Assembly (NCBI RefSeq): GCF_000002865.3
Contig: NW_001865062.1
Coordinates: 457,921-521,920 of the forward strand
Source: Monosiga brevicollis MX1
Lineage: Eukaryota; Opisthokonta; Choanoflagellata; Craspedida; Salpingoecidae
Direction: 5' to 3'
Length of the DNA stretch: 64,000 nt
A model generated the notes under the pieces. That model worked only from the letters and a program-made list of their open reading frames with translations. It did not search any database and had not been told where the DNA came from. How positions within the stretch are numbered: position 1 is the first letter of the stretch; the number at the start of each line of letters is the position of its first letter. The translations under genes were made by a program, and so were the position numbers. Shown here in pieces: positions 12,468-24,530 of this stretch.

Positions 12468-13864
12468 AGAGCCGCTGCAAAGGCATTTCTCCAACCGGTT
12501 GTGCCTTGTGTGCACCATAAAACGCATCGTTTGCTGCTGCCACTTGTCTCTCGCCGCACGCACGCCGTTCCAAACACGCGTCCCCCTTTCAATTGAACCA
12601 GAGAGACCGAAAGCGAGGCCGAGCGAGCAACCGAGATAGGATGATGATGATGAGCATCATCATCATCATTCGCCCGCGTCCTGTCAAGTCTACAACGTGC
12701 CTGCCTACTGCCCCGGCATACAGCCTCCCCCATCGTTGTTTGCTCTTGATCGCGCTGGTTGTTAGGGGACAAGCTTGCTTCTTGTTGATGGTTTGGCACA
12801 CCCACACACACATACACCCTTTGCCTTTATACCTTATGCCTGAATTATTGTCAGACAATTCGACCGCCCCACATGTTAGACAAGCTTCATGTCCGCCCCC
12901 CTCTCTCTCTAAGCTGGTAAGCTTATGCGGTTATTGGTATCCAGCATGGCATGCTTACATAAAGGGTGGTATACCACAACAAGAGGTGGTGGACGCCTTT
13001 GCTTGTCCTGTAAAGCATGTTGTCTTTGGATACATGGTGGGGAGGTCAATGTCTCTGGTATGATGACGTTGTGGGGTTGTTTCTCTGAATTTGGCTTTGG
13101 ATCTATTGGGTGTGTTATCCGCCTTGATGCTGTCGCTCTTAACATCCATCGCGCTGATCGATACTCTCTGTCTCCACACACACTCTCTTACTTCTCACAA
13201 GCTCTCTCTCTCTCTCTGTGCGCGCTCTCTCTCTCTCTCCTGTGTTCGCGCGCGCGCAGCGGCACGTCTACATGAACTGACTGGAGTTTCAAGTGCCTCC
13301 TGGTCGTGATCGGTTGGCCAGCAGGTCCCCTTGCTGCCAAAGCATTGGATACAGGCGGTGGGGGTTGAAGTCGTAGTCTCAGATCCAGCGCGCTGGGATC
13401 GTTCCCGTGTGGCGCGTGCTACTTGACAGCGCGCGCGCTTTTTTTTTTTTTTTTTTTTTGGCGCCGCCGTCACTTCTGGTTTCCCTCTCTCGTCTCTCCT
13501 CTCTCTGCTATATCTCTCGTCTCTCGTCTCTCCTCTCTCTCCTCTCTCTCGTCTCTCTCGTCTCTCTCGTCTCTCTCGTCTCTCTCCTCTCTCTCCTCTC
13601 CTCTCTCTCCTCTCTCTCCTCTCTCTCTCCTGCATCTCGCCGTCTCTGCTTGTGACCTGAACCCCTTTCCTCTCTGACACTTGCCCACGGGCTCCCTGGG
13701 AACTCGGGCCTTGGACGTGTCGCCTGGGGTTCCGCCCCGCTGCTCGTCCCGCCCCTCTCCATCCGGGGGCTGGGATCGCCCGCCCGTTCATCGGCTTCGG
13801 GGCGCTTCTCGCTTGCCGCGCCTGCCCTTTTGTGGCCCTCCCGCGATAGCCGATACCTCGCAGC
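12468..13864. other. Intergenic region with CT-rich low-complexity DNA
   Basis: Contains an ATG/ATC-repeat patch near 12640-12670, CT runs near 12897-12912 and 13200-13245, a T run at 13439-13459 and the CT/GTCTCT array at 13493-13632. No gene supported. The part just before 13865 is GC-rich and is the likely promoter and leader of the SH2-PDZ gene. Confidence 0.6.
13493..13632. repeat. CT / CTCTCTCGT low-complexity array
   Basis: Tandem pyrimidine-rich units such as GTCTCTCGTCTCTC and CCTCTCTCT on the plus strand, preceded by a T20 run. It produces a false 223-codon Arg/Glu-rich open frame on the minus strand. Confidence 0.93.
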
Positions 13865-16800
13865 ATGGGACAGTTTCAGTCCAAAACAGCGCCTCACGGC
13901 CTCAATCCCGCCTCCGGCGTCATGGCGACCGACACCAACAACAAGCCAAAGCCATTGCGCCCCAGCTACAGTCAGCCAATCTTGAACGGCCTTTTAGGAG
14001 CTGATACCGTCTCTCTTGGCGCCACCTCCCAATGGTCCTCCGCCAGCACAGACTTTATCCACATCACCATCACACCGCCCAACGCAAAAGCTGATTTTCC
14101 CTTTTTGCCCGTCATGACCAAGCGCGAGTGTACCGCCATCCTTTCAACCGCCCCCGTTTACAGCTACCTGCTCTTCTCAGACACCCAGGGTGGCGGTAAT
14201 CTGGCAGTGCGCCTGCATGAACGCCTCCAGCGCCTTCACCTCGCCCGCAGTTCAGATGGCGCCATCGCCCTTGAGATCCCCCACGTCGCTGAAGCTCAGC
14301 CTCGCTTTCAACGCCTGATTGACCTCATCCTCTACTACTCCACAGACCGCCCAGGACTCAAGTTTCGCCTTGCCCTCCCCCTCTTTGATTTTTCATCCCT
14401 TCGCGATGGCATCGAACAACACGACCCCACTGCCCGCCCCGCCTCGCATCGCAACATCTCCACCATCCAGGAAGGACACACATCTTCCTTCTCAACCGGC
14501 CAGCAACCACAGCCCCCGCCACGTCGTAGCACCAGCCTGGGCCTTACCCCCCACCACAAACACCCGACCCCTGCGCACTCACCCATGACATCAACCGCTG
14601 CGTCGTCTTGGGCCACTGCAAACACCACCGACGCAGCTGGTGCCCGTGGCGAGGAAGACGACGATGACCTGCTTTCGTCCAACGCTGCCCTCTTCGATAA
14701 CAGCCTTCATAGCACGCGTCCCGATGCCGCATCGCCTGCCCCTGCCGCGGGGGGCCTCAACGACGCTGACGATGATCTCGCGGGGTTTGGCTTTTATCCC
14801 GACGAACCATCCCCTGACAACCAAGAAGTCGCCGCTGCCGTTGTCCCCGTTATCCCTGACTGCCGAGGTGGTCGCCCCGCACTAGCCCCCGGCCTCGACG
14901 GTGACGATCCGGCTCGCCTTGTGTACGATTCTCTTGTCGCCAAACGCCGTCCGCTAATCAAGCCCCTCACCGACGACGAGCCTGCCGTTCCCATGAACAT
15001 CAACTTTACTGCTCGTACGTACCATCATCTCGAGACAAGTTCGGGGTGTGTGTGTGTGTACGGGTAGACTGGAGATCGTTCTCACATTGTGATCCTTCTA
15101 CTTTGCCTGATCCTGCTCGGCCCTGCTTAGAGCTTAATTTCCATGATCACTTTGCCTGGTGGCGAGCCAAGGACTGTGCCAGCTCGAGCTTTGAAGCGGA
15201 TCCGTGGTGCCATGGCCCCCACCTGAGCGCAGCCCATGCTCGCTCGTTGTTGTCCACCTTTGGCAAGTCCAAGGGGAATTGCTTCCTGCTGCGGCAGCTC
15301 GTCCAATGGACCCGCTCTGCCGAAGTCACGGATCTTCGAACCCACGAGTTTCTCATCCGCGCCCAAGACCGCACCTTTGCCCTCGGACTCATTTGGCGTG
15401 GGCATCACTACCAGTTTGACATGGGATCAGTCATGGCTGCCGAGGTTTGTTTGCCGACAAGAACGATGCTCCGGCTTCCCACCTCGGCCATTTGTCGCTT
15501 CACCTCGTCACTCCAATTGCTCTGATGTCGCTACTGTTGCCCTACTGCTGCTGCGGCGGCGGCTTTTTAGTGGCCAGGCTTTGCGGACATGCGACCAACA
15601 GTAAAAAGCCTCCACCAAGCTTACCAGGCCCTGGCCCAGTATGCCTGTGAGCAAGACTTTGACCTAGGCTGCCCCATCAACGTGCCCATCCTCCCAGGCG
15701 TGGGTCGCTCGGCTGCCCCGCTCTGGCTGCACGAGAACATTTCCGAGGGTCAAGCTGCAACTCTGCTCGCGGGCACTGCCCCAGGCACCTTTGTGGTGCG
15801 CGCTCTTCCTCGTGATCGCCAGTTTGCGCTTACTGTTTCCGCAGACAACGCGATTCACGTGTACCACCTCGCCATGGCTGATGACCTCTCCTGGATGATT
15901 GAGGACATTCCCATTGACGGTTGGATGTTTTGTCGCTCCACATGCACGATTCTCGCAGGCCAGGCCGCAACCCAGGCCTTTTCTTAAACAACCCACTCAT
16001 TCTGACGGCATGATCCGCTGTTTTTATTCCTCTTGAAATTTGTCTCCTTCCTGTTTAGGCGCCGTGTCACTCGTGTCGACTGTGGCCATCCTCAATGCCG
16101 CCGTCGTACATTTTCCAGATCACCTGGATGCTTTTATTCCCTGTAGTCCTGACTTTGAGGTATGACAATGCTGGCCAGTCCCATCAGGTTGACCTGCACG
16201 CTCACCCTCACACTTTGCATTCACCTTTGCTGAGTAGGCAGGCGAGGCCCCACCGCTGCCCGAACCGATGGAAACCGACTCGCAATCCTCGGCCAGTCCC
16301 ACGGCCACGTTGACACCGGTATCGCCCGCCAGCACGATCCGCCCCACCATCAAAAAAGCTGGAGGCCGCTTTGCGCGTTCACAACTGGCTTCGGAACGTC
16401 GCGCGGACCTCATGCGTTTCGCGCTGAATGAACAACGCGTGCAACGGACCGTGGTTATTGAGCGTCGTCGCGGCGAATCGTGGGGCATCACATTGCGGAC
16501 CGTGGCCGGCGAACTCGGCACCATGGTTGCTGGCGTGGATCCAGGCTCTCCCGCCGATTGTGGAGGACTCAAGGTACAAAGATGCCTTGCCCGACCCTTG
16601 GTTCTTATTGGCAGTTTTCTTGATTTGAGCAGGAGCAGCACAGCCATCACTTACACGTCGTTGTTGTTGTTGTTGTTGTCGTCGTCGTCGTTGTTGTTTC
16701 TGGACAGTTTGGAGACGTATTTTTGCGGATTGACGATCAAGTTGTGGCACATTCATCGCACCATGACATTAAGAGCAGCTTGCGGGCTGCCACCAAAGCC

Positions 16801-16990
16801 ACCGTGGTAAGTTTGGGGCTTCAGATCCCAGGCCATTGCTTGCGTGTTTGTGTGATGCTCACGTCATACCTGCTTACATTCTGTTTACATATCCCTATAG
16901 GCTGTGGTCAACATTCCAGCCACACACGCCACCTCGTCGACAGGGACCATGAGCTCGCGTGTTACACGCATCTCATCTTCCAATCCTTGA
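13865..16990 (+). CDS. N-myristoylated SH2-SH2-SH2-PDZ adaptor protein
   Basis: Seven exons: 13865-15014, 15131-15444, 15571-15919, 16059-16159, 16238-16573, 16708-16806 and 16901-16990; all phases agree, 812 aa. The N-terminus MGQFQSK fits the N-myristoylation rule (Gly2, Ser6, Lys7). Residues about 84-178 look like a degenerate SH2: the betaB strand reads YSYLLFSD with no FLVR arginine. After a Pro/Ser-rich, acidic linker comes SH2-2 (about 405-520: WCHGPHLSAAHARSLLSTFG, then FLLR) and SH2-3 (about 545-640: WLHENISEGQAATLLA, GTFVVR), both with the phosphotyrosine-binding Arg. Residues about 695-785 form a PDZ domain (GESWGITLRTVAGELG, then GSPADCGGLK and FGDVFLRIDDQVV). No catalytic domain is present, so it should link membrane-proximal phosphotyrosine proteins to PDZ ligands. 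Exon 3 could start at 15577 instead of 15571. Confidence 0.85.
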
Positions 16991-17647
16991 GCTCCACCCG
17001 GGCGAGCCTGCTAATGCTGCTTGGTGATATCAACTTTTTTACTGCTTTTTACTGCTTTTTATTCTTTATTTTTTTTTTTTAATTTTTCTCTTGTTCTCGA
17101 GCCTGGCAGCCCGCTGTCTGCTTGCGTTGCCTGATGTTCTGTTGGTGCGATAAGCGCGCTCTTCATGTTGTTTGTACGGCTTTCTTTTTTATCCGCCATT
17201 TGCGGCTTGGAAGCATGTTCATATGTGACTGGTGACTAGAGGCTGGGTGTGTTGATCGATTGTCATGTCGGTCAAAGCCCAAGCTTGGGAGGCTACGGAC
17301 CGCGTCCGCAAGGGTTGGGTTAGGCGAGTGTGGGATGGAGCTGGATAACTCCCTCGATGCATGCTGCATGCACCCATGATTTGCCTTTCCTTGACCTTGA
17401 TGTTTTTCCCGTGTTTCCAATTGAGTGATTGATTCTTTGATTGCGATACTTTTGGCTTCACCCATCATAGTAAGCAGGTTGGTTTTTAGGCTGAAAGAAG
17501 GACGCTGCATTTCAAACTCCACGGCAGCCGTTGTGGACCCAGATTGGCAAAGCCCTGGACGTGGCCGTTTTGCTGGCAGGTGGAAGAGGACAGCGCGTAG
17601 TTGCGTCCAGGGTTTTGGAAAACAATTCGATTCATTAACACTGTAGT
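16991..17647. other. Convergent intergenic region
   Basis: Space between the stop codons of the SH2-PDZ gene and MRPS15. It has T-rich stretches around 17040-17090. A 235-codon minus-strand open frame crosses it but is a shadow of the last MRPS15 exon in another frame. Confidence 0.55.
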
Positions 17648-18025
17648 TTACTTGATGGGACGGATACCCAGTTCTGTGATCATGTGCACATATCCGGAAA
17701 AGTTTTTGCGCTTCAGGTACAACAGCAGTTTCCTTCGCTTCTGCACCATGGCAATGAGACCACGCCTGGAACCAGGTTTGACCCATGCACGTGGCAAAAC
17801 GCGAGGCGGCGAGCAGGTGAGAGTGCGTGGGCAGGGACCAGTGAGCTGACGCGAGCTGACGAGGAACCATACCGCGAATGCACGTCCTTTTTGTGCGTGC
17901 GCATATGGCGGAGCAAGTTCTGAATACGAACGGTGAGGCCCGCGACTACGGGTTGTCCAGAGCAAAGGTGAGAAGGGGCAGATGTGATTGGGCCTTTGAT
18001 ATCATGTTCTTGCATTCAGTAGCAT

Positions 18026-18101
<76 letters not shown>

Positions 18102-19098
18102 TGTCTGTCTGCTTGTCTGTCCATTAGTCTTGTCTGTCTGCCGGTCAACGGGTCTGTGCATGATTGGATGAAACGCCAACTTTGCTGTGCAAGCAAGTGG
18201 CATTGCCGCTTCCTCCTTGTGTGGCTCACCTTGTGCCTCTGGTGAGCCCGTATCACCTTCAAAGCGTTGATATTTGGTGATGGCCTAAGTATGACGTTGA
18301 GCCGAGCGTGAGTGTACGCATTAGCCGCATCTCGGCAAAAGGGCAAGCAGGAGGCCAGAAAGAAGCACGGCCCAACCTCGCGCTTGGCATGCAGGGTCTT
18401 TTCTTCCTGGCTGGCGTATTTCAGGGTAAAGAGCTCAGCCACCTCTTGGGGGGCCTCGGTGCGCGCCACAGCGTCCTTATAATACAGCAAAAACTCTTCG
18501 GGACTCTCAAAGTCGGGCAAGGCAGCTTCCTGCTGGGTATCAAGCTCTGGGGGCTGGAACTCATCAACGGGGGCCGCATGGCCATCGCTTCGCTTGAGCT
18601 CGTGCAGATTGAGGTCCTCCATGAGGTCCTCGCGTCCTTTTTGCACGGCCACCACCAAGCAACACCAAGCAAGGACCGCAAGCCCAGTGAGGGTGAAATC
18701 GGCAAAGGCAGGCAAGGCGACGATTCCCCACGACCTTGCTGCATACCTGCATCAGATTGCTGCACGGCCAGGTTTTGGCTGCTTGCCAGTGAGCGCGTCC
18801 AGCCTGCAACACCGAGGTCGTCGCTTGAGCCACCCCGCGAAGGAAAAAAAAAAAAAAAAGTTTTGTGTCTTCGCGGCACGGGGCGCACGGGGAGAACGAA
18901 TGCAACAGAACGAAAAGAAAACCGCTCAAAAAGACAGCAAAACCGCCTCGTTTTTCACGCACCTGTCACAGCCATGCGTGCGGGCCGAACCCCCCCTGCA
19001 CACTGCTTCACCGTGGTCGCCACCGCCCCGAGCGATGCCTGTCGGGGCAACCGCATCAGGTTCTTCCAACCAGCACCGACCACGCGCGCCGTCGCCAT
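17648..19098 (-). CDS. MRPS15: Mitochondrial small ribosomal subunit protein uS15m
   Basis: Five exons: 19098-18963, 18636-18377, 18284-18230, 17945-17873 and 17765-17648; phases agree throughout, 213 aa. Exon 1 encodes an Arg-rich, acid-free presequence ([20 protein letters not shown]), a typical mitochondrial import signal. Exons 2-3 hold the S15 N-terminal extension and [11 protein letters not shown], then [14 protein letters not shown], the RNA-binding DTGS motif. Exon 4 has [18 protein letters not shown] and exon 5 [20 protein letters not shown], the S15 core that binds the three-way junction of small-subunit rRNA. Length matches metazoan MRPS15. The intron between exons 3 and 4 holds a GT microsatellite. 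The donor after exon 2 is GTTGGG. The start lies 295 bp from that of ATPAF1 on the other strand. Confidence 0.92.
18030..18124. repeat. (GT)n microsatellite with CTGT tail inside an MRPS15 intron
   Basis: About 35 GT units at 18030-18100, followed by CTGT units. It sits in the MRPS15 intron between 17945 and 18230. Confidence 0.95.
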
Positions 19099-19342
19099 CC
19101 CAAAGGTCACTGCGATAATGCGTCAACAATCACACTTTGATATAGTGTAACTGTACCCTTTGTCACACTTGATGCCGTTCAAACCGAGCGAGAGAGACAG
19201 AGAGAGAGAGAGAGTAAAAATGATGACAAAGACAAAAATGATGACAAACCACCCACTCTTCTCTCTCTTTCTCTCTCTCTCACCTTTCATGTGGTAGTTG
19301 TGCTTTTGTGTCTTTGCTGTTTCTACCTTTCTCTCTCTCTCT

Positions 19343-19374
<32 letters not shown>

Positions 19375-19393
19375 TCTCAGTCACGCTCACAAT
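19099..19393. promoter_or_regulatory. Shared 295-bp divergent promoter region of MRPS15 and ATPAF1
   Basis: Both start codons point away from this segment and both products act in mitochondria. It contains a GA run at about 19191-19215 and CT runs at about 19260-19280 and 19330-19379. A bidirectional promoter is inferred from the spacing; no specific factor site is claimed. Confidence 0.55.
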
Positions 19394-21240
19394 ATGGTTG
19401 TGGCTTGTACTATGGCGGCGACGAGTCGAATGGCAGTGTGGCGCGGGGCGTGGGGGAGTGTACCACGATGGTTGCGAGTGCGACGGGGTGGAGTGGGTGT
19501 GGCTAGTGTGTCACATGCTCGCTTCGCTGCCGCCTCGGCGAGCCGCACGAAAAACGTGGACGAGCTCAAATCGGGTATGTGCAGCAGCGTTCGGCGCTCA
19601 ACGCGCAGCATGTCGGACCGCCTGACCACCTCATCCCCTTGCTTGTGAACCCCATCTGTGGCTGGTCCTGTGGCTGATTTATCTCTTCCGTGTGGCTCAG
19701 AGCTGGCGGAAAACCCCTTTTATGCCAAGTATCGTCAGAAAGTCGATGCCACCGTTGCTGAGTACGTGCACGGCGCAGGCGCACACGTGCACCTTCAACC
19801 GGCGAGCGCGCCTCCCGTTTTTTATTCTTGGTCTTGCTTACCCTTTGATGATTGCCCAGTCAAATCTCAAACACGGACACCAATGAAATTGAGCTCAAGG
19901 AGATCCCCGAGACCCCATTGGCCCACGCCGAACACGCCAAGCAAGCCATCAAGGCCAAGGAAGCGCTGCGACACGTGAGCACCCTCCACCACTGGCCTCG
20001 AGGATCCACCCCACACCAGAACAACAGACTTGGCCTTTTGCAAATCTGATCAATCATCTTCCGCTCAATTTGTTCAGGCCCACAGTAGTTTGGCCCACGT
20101 TGATGCCTCGGAGCTGCCACCCTCGGTCACGCCGCTGGCTGAACTTCTGCCTGTGGACAAGCTCGCTGACGTTTCGACGGCCGACATTGCCCTCCTCTGG
20201 CAGGAAGTCCTCGGAAGCCAGGTGAGCAGCGTTGTTCACCTTGCTTCTCTTTTGCGTTTGCCCTGCGCCCTCTTGAACGCCCTGCAACGCGACAAAATTC
20301 GCTAGGTTGCTTACACCTGACGTGCAACCATCATCTAGGAGGGTGTCATTGGGGCTGCGGTGCCTGACCACACCTACGACTTGGTGTTTCGCCGCGGTCG
20401 GGTAAGGACTACACTGGCATCTTGGGCTGCCCGGACGCCCATGGGCACCGCTCTTCTCTCAATCAGAACCCCTGGACGGGCATGTGTGTTTGTCTCTGAA
20501 TATTAGGAATCCCCTCAATTTCTTCATTTGATCCCACGCTCCACGGGATTCGAAGTCTTCGTGTCGGAGATTAAGAAGCATCAATGTGGCTTTGCCAGTC
20601 TCGGCGAATTCCAAGTACGGAATCTGCGTACCGCACGCGCCTTCTCCGACTTACTACTTGCTGACAAATGCTCATGACCGGCCCCGGCTTTTCTACCCCG
20701 CCCCGCTGCCCAGCTGCACGGCGACAGCACCCGCTCGCTCCTATCACTCAACTATTACACTGAGCTGAAACGCAGCAAAGGCATTGTTCTTTTGCGCGGC
20801 GAATACGACAAGGATGCCCTGGTACGAGCCTCCCAACCCCTTGGCAACCCACTTTCGTGATGGATCAATCCTGGTTTTTTTTTTTTGTTTTTTTTTCAAG
20901 GAAAAGAAGGCACCCACCCACCATTGCTGCCGCTAATGGGTCTCTCTGGTGTGTGGTGATGGATGCTCTTGGGGTTCGTGTGGCAGACCGCTCAGGAGGC
21001 CCAGTTGCTGGTCAACCAATTCTCCATCTATTATGCCACGCCTGAAGAGGTTGACACGAACAATTGTCACGACCTCGTGCGCACCCTCAACCACCGGTAT
21101 GCAGGCGCCACACGCAAGGGACATTCTGACGCCCGTCAATCTGGTTCCTCACAACCGACTGGTTGGCATTTTGCAGACCAACTGAATTCAAGCTGGATGA
21201 GGTTGTCGAACGCTTCAACAACCTGTTTGCTCGACCTTAA
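19394..21240 (+). CDS. ATPAF1: ATP synthase F1 assembly factor 1 (Atp11 family)
   Basis: Nine exons: 19394-19574, 19701-19761, 19860-19974, 20078-20221, 20339-20401, 20507-20614, 20714-20821, 20987-21096 and 21177-21240; phases agree, 317 aa. The first exon is an Arg/Ala-rich mitochondrial presequence (WRGAWGSVPRWLRVRRGG). The family's landmarks follow in order: NPFYAKYRQKVD, a Lys/Ala-rich helical linker, IPRSTGFEVFVSEIKKHQCG, NYYTELKRSKGIVLLRGEYD and EAQLLVNQFSIYYATPEE. Atp11 is a matrix chaperone that binds free F1 beta subunit until alpha joins it. The C-terminus (FKLDEVVERFNNLFARP) ends in a stop at 21240. Several ATGs lie near the start; the first in-frame one is used, but the ATG at 19412 would serve as well. 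Confidence 0.93.
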
Positions 21241-21852
21241 GACGGTTACCTGACACCCAGCGCTGAGGGATATCCCGACCGACACTTCTAGTTACAATCC
21301 AGCCCTTGGCACCCTTCTCTCTCTCTCCCTTTTTTTTTTGGCCGTTTTTGCCAACCCAAGAATGAGAATGCGTTTCTGCGTTTTGAGTGATGTCAAACTG
21401 ATTCCAAATTCGATTTCTTATTCCCAAAAAAAAACTAGCGCCACTTTTCATGGTGCTGGTTTTTTCCCTTGCAAATGCGATCATTTTCTCATTCGGAAGC
21501 AGAAATTGAAATTTTTCGAAAACTCATTCTTGTGTTTTTGCCGACCCCCTCAGAATCCATTCTCAAGGGGTCAAAAAGCTCATTCTATTCTGGGCAAAAA
21601 CGGCCATTTAAATTTACTCGTTTGTTCGACCGAAAGAATCATCATCATTATCATGCTTCTTTATGGCGAAGTGGCCAGCGCTCAAGTTGAGAGGGGTAAA
21701 GGAGTTTTTGGGGTTGACAATTTTCAGTACAAGCAATTTTTTCATTGAAAGTCTTCAAGACACCTCAAGAGGAGTCGTCAAAGAGGTGGTGATGTTTTGA
21801 CATGGTCAGAACACGAGCGCACCCTTGGAAGACCTTTGGGGGTTGGGAAGAT
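21241..21852. other. Convergent intergenic region, AT-richer than its neighbours
   Basis: Space between the 3' ends of ATPAF1 (+) and the RRM gene (-). It includes CT and T runs near 21318-21342 and an AT-rich stretch at about 21400-21680. No coding evidence. Confidence 0.5.
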
Positions 21853-23183
21853 TTACTTTCGGTTGGGCTTCTCGATGCGAACAGCCTCGAGGCCAAAGAG
21901 AGCCTGGCCATCCTGCGCCAGGGCCTCGTTAGCCTGGTCCACGTCCTCAAAGGTGACCTGGGCCACGGCACGGACGACGCAGCGCTTGACACCGGGGAAC
22001 TTGGCGCGGATGTCAGCCTCAATCTTGTCAGCCCAGCCGAGGATGACGACACGCTTGCCCGCGGCGGCGGGGGCCTCGGCAGCGGCAGCCGGGGCGGCGG
22101 CGGCGGCGCGAGCGGGAGCACCAGCGGTGGACTTGACGGAGAGGGTGTAGCCCTCAAACTCCTGGCCATTCAGGGTCTCGCTGACCTTGATGGCCTCATC
22201 CTCCGTGGCGACGGTGATGAGAGCAAACTGGTCGTTGCGGCTCTTCTCGGCAGCGGTGACGGTGGCGTGCTCGGCAACGAGTGCCTTAACGCGGTCCACC
22301 GAGATGTTCTCGTCCAGACCACCGACAAAGACCTGCTTGGGGTCGGGCTCCTCAAAGCCAACGCGACGCTTCTCAACGCGGATGGTCTTTTCACCACCGC
22401 CAACAGCAGCATTGTTGAACTTGAGGGCGGCCTCGGCACCCTCCTCCGTCTGGTAGTTGACGAAGAAAGTCTTGCGGACCTCGCCATCGATCCTAAAAAG
22501 AAAAAAAAGGATAGAAAAAAAATTAAGAACAAAGAGTAGGCAAGGGTGAGGGGGCGCTTACAACAGTACACGCCATAGCCTTGAACTGCTAAGCGGCGGC
22601 AGATGAAGCGCAGAGAGCTTTAGGCCCCAGGCACTCCCCCTTGCGAGAGCACAAAGGCAGGTGCCGTATGCCACAGAAAAGCGCGGGTGCGGTTTTTTTT
22701 TTTACGTACTCGCGCTCACGAACGTCGACCGACTCGATGGGGCCAGCGCTGCCAAAGTGCTGCTCGACGTACTGCTGGTCGGTCTGGGAGGGGAGACCGA
22801 TGATGACGATGCAGGTGTCGCTCAGGATGGGCGCACCGCCTGTGTGCAAATTTCATCCGTTGCACAAGCCGAGGACAGTACACAAGTGGGGATGAGCTTC
22901 AAAAAAAAAAAAACATAAAATAAAAAAAGGGCAGTGCAATACAAAGGCAAGGCGAGAGAAAGTTCAGACACAAGAGGGCGGCTCGGAAAGAGACCCCCTG
23001 CATAACGGGAGGTAGGCACACAACAGCAAGGTGCGATGGGGCTTGGGGTTCGGCTCCGAAAGAGCCGGAGAGAGTTGCAAAGGACTTACGAGCACCACGG
23101 CCGCGTCCACGGCCACGGCCACGGCCGCGACCACGACCACGTCCACGACGGCCCTGGCGCTGGTTGGGGAGAGTATCAGCCAT
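21853..23183 (-). CDS. RG-rich RNA-binding protein with two to three RRM-like domains
   Basis: Three exons: 23183-23090, 22839-22710 and 22492-21853; phases agree, 287 aa. The N-terminus is MADTLPNQRQ followed by nine RG dipeptides, a methylatable RG box. RRM 1 (residues about 33-120) runs from CIVIIGLPSQTD to TFFVNYQTEEGAEAALKF. RRM 2 (about 130-195) starts KQVFVGGLDENIS and continues QFALITVATEDEAIKV. After an Ala/Pro linker (about 196-218) a third, degenerate RRM-like fold starts KRVVILGWADKIEADI and lacks clear RNP aromatics. The order RG box then RRMs resembles abundant hnRNP-like or nucleolar RNA-binding proteins, but I cannot name the orthologue. Codon use is strongly biased (almost only C/G-ending codons), which suggests high expression. 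Confidence 0.8.
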
Positions 23184-23753
23184 TTTGGAAGGTCTACAGC
23201 CACCAAGAGTGGGCATCGGGCACGGTGAGTCTAGTCCGATCAAACTTGGGGAGAAAGCCAAGATTGCTGACACCAGGCGAAGCACAAGAAGGGTGGGGAG
23301 GGGCGGGTTGGCAGCTAGTCAGTAGCGAGTGGACAGTGGCGCGATTGTGTGAAGCGTCAAGGATCAACAACAGCGCAGCCAACCCGTGGTGGTCACGGGG
23401 CACGCTGTTGACCACCAACGCTTCTCAACGCAGTGGCGGGCGCGGACGCCGATTGCCTCTGCTCAATCACCGGCATTGCACACAAGTCCCTTCCCCCTCC
23501 CAGCTGCCCCCATCAAGACAAGAACAATCAAAACACCTTCCTTCCAACACCAATCCAATGCGATCGCAGCCCCCACAACGCCTTGACCTGCTTCCCGCGC
23601 TGCCCTTTGACCTTCGATCCCCTGTCCTTTGAGAGCGCGCCTCGAATGCAATCAGTGTCGTGCCGTGCAGTGTGTACGTGTACACACACACACACCGAGC
23701 AGCAGGCAGCCCGTCTCCACCGATGACATTTGGTAGCGACTAGTACCATGCTG

Positions 23754-23791
<38 letters not shown>

Positions 23792-24530
23792 CCATCCGTT
23801 ACCTTTTGTTGCTGTTGTGGTGAGCAAGCGGGAAAATGCTTTTGAGTAGTAATGTTGTGTGGTTGGTTCACTGGTTTTCTTTTGCCTCTTGGGTTTCGTT
23901 CCGGCTCTTTCTCGGCTCATTCTCTGAAGGTTTGTAGAGTGTGGCAAGATTCTCTGGATTATCTTTTGTTTTTACGTTGTGTGATTGTTGCGGAAGAAGC
24001 GTACCTCTTGTCTCCCATTGCATCCCACTCTGTCTCTCTGACACTATAAATGGCGTCAGCGTGGCAGTTCACTCCAACACAACACGATAATTGAACGTGT
24101 TCAAGTTTACAACAAGTTGCAGTAAACACGAACACACAACCCTTTTCCTTTTGTTCTCTAATGTGAACCATGTTACTTTCAAGAACATCGTGGTAACTTT
24201 TGGCACAGCTTCTCACAAGAAGACCTTGCGCGTATTGAAACGTTTTAGTTCCTATGGTGGCGCGCGGAGGGAAGGCGTCGTTGTGTGTGTGATGTTCTTG
24301 TGTTGGACCGAGGGAAAAGGGAGTTCTGATGACACCAAGGCTTCAATTGGAAGCGCGCACAACGCTTCCAAGACACACACATACACATACACATACGCAC
24401 ACACATACACGTTAAGACAGGCACAGCACAGGCAAAACACTGAACTATCACAGCATCGCACGGCGATCTCTATCATCTCCTACTACACTATACACATAAC
24501 ATTATACACATAACATTGGCTGTTCACACT
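23184..24530. other. Intergenic region 5' of the RRM gene and 3' of HSP104
   Basis: 1.35 kb without a supported gene. It holds a CA run at 23755-23790, smaller CA/TG runs near 23680 and 24375-24410, and a less GC-rich part from about 23800 to 24250. Open frames are short and share no domain. Confidence 0.5.

Noticed and set aside
13195-13866. 223-codon minus-strand open frame rich in Arg and Glu
   Set aside because: It is the translation of the CT/GTCTCT array; no domain, and it ends against the SH2-PDZ start on the other strand.
17163-17870. 235-codon minus-strand open frame
   Set aside because: It overlaps the last MRPS15 exon and intron in another frame and matches no family.
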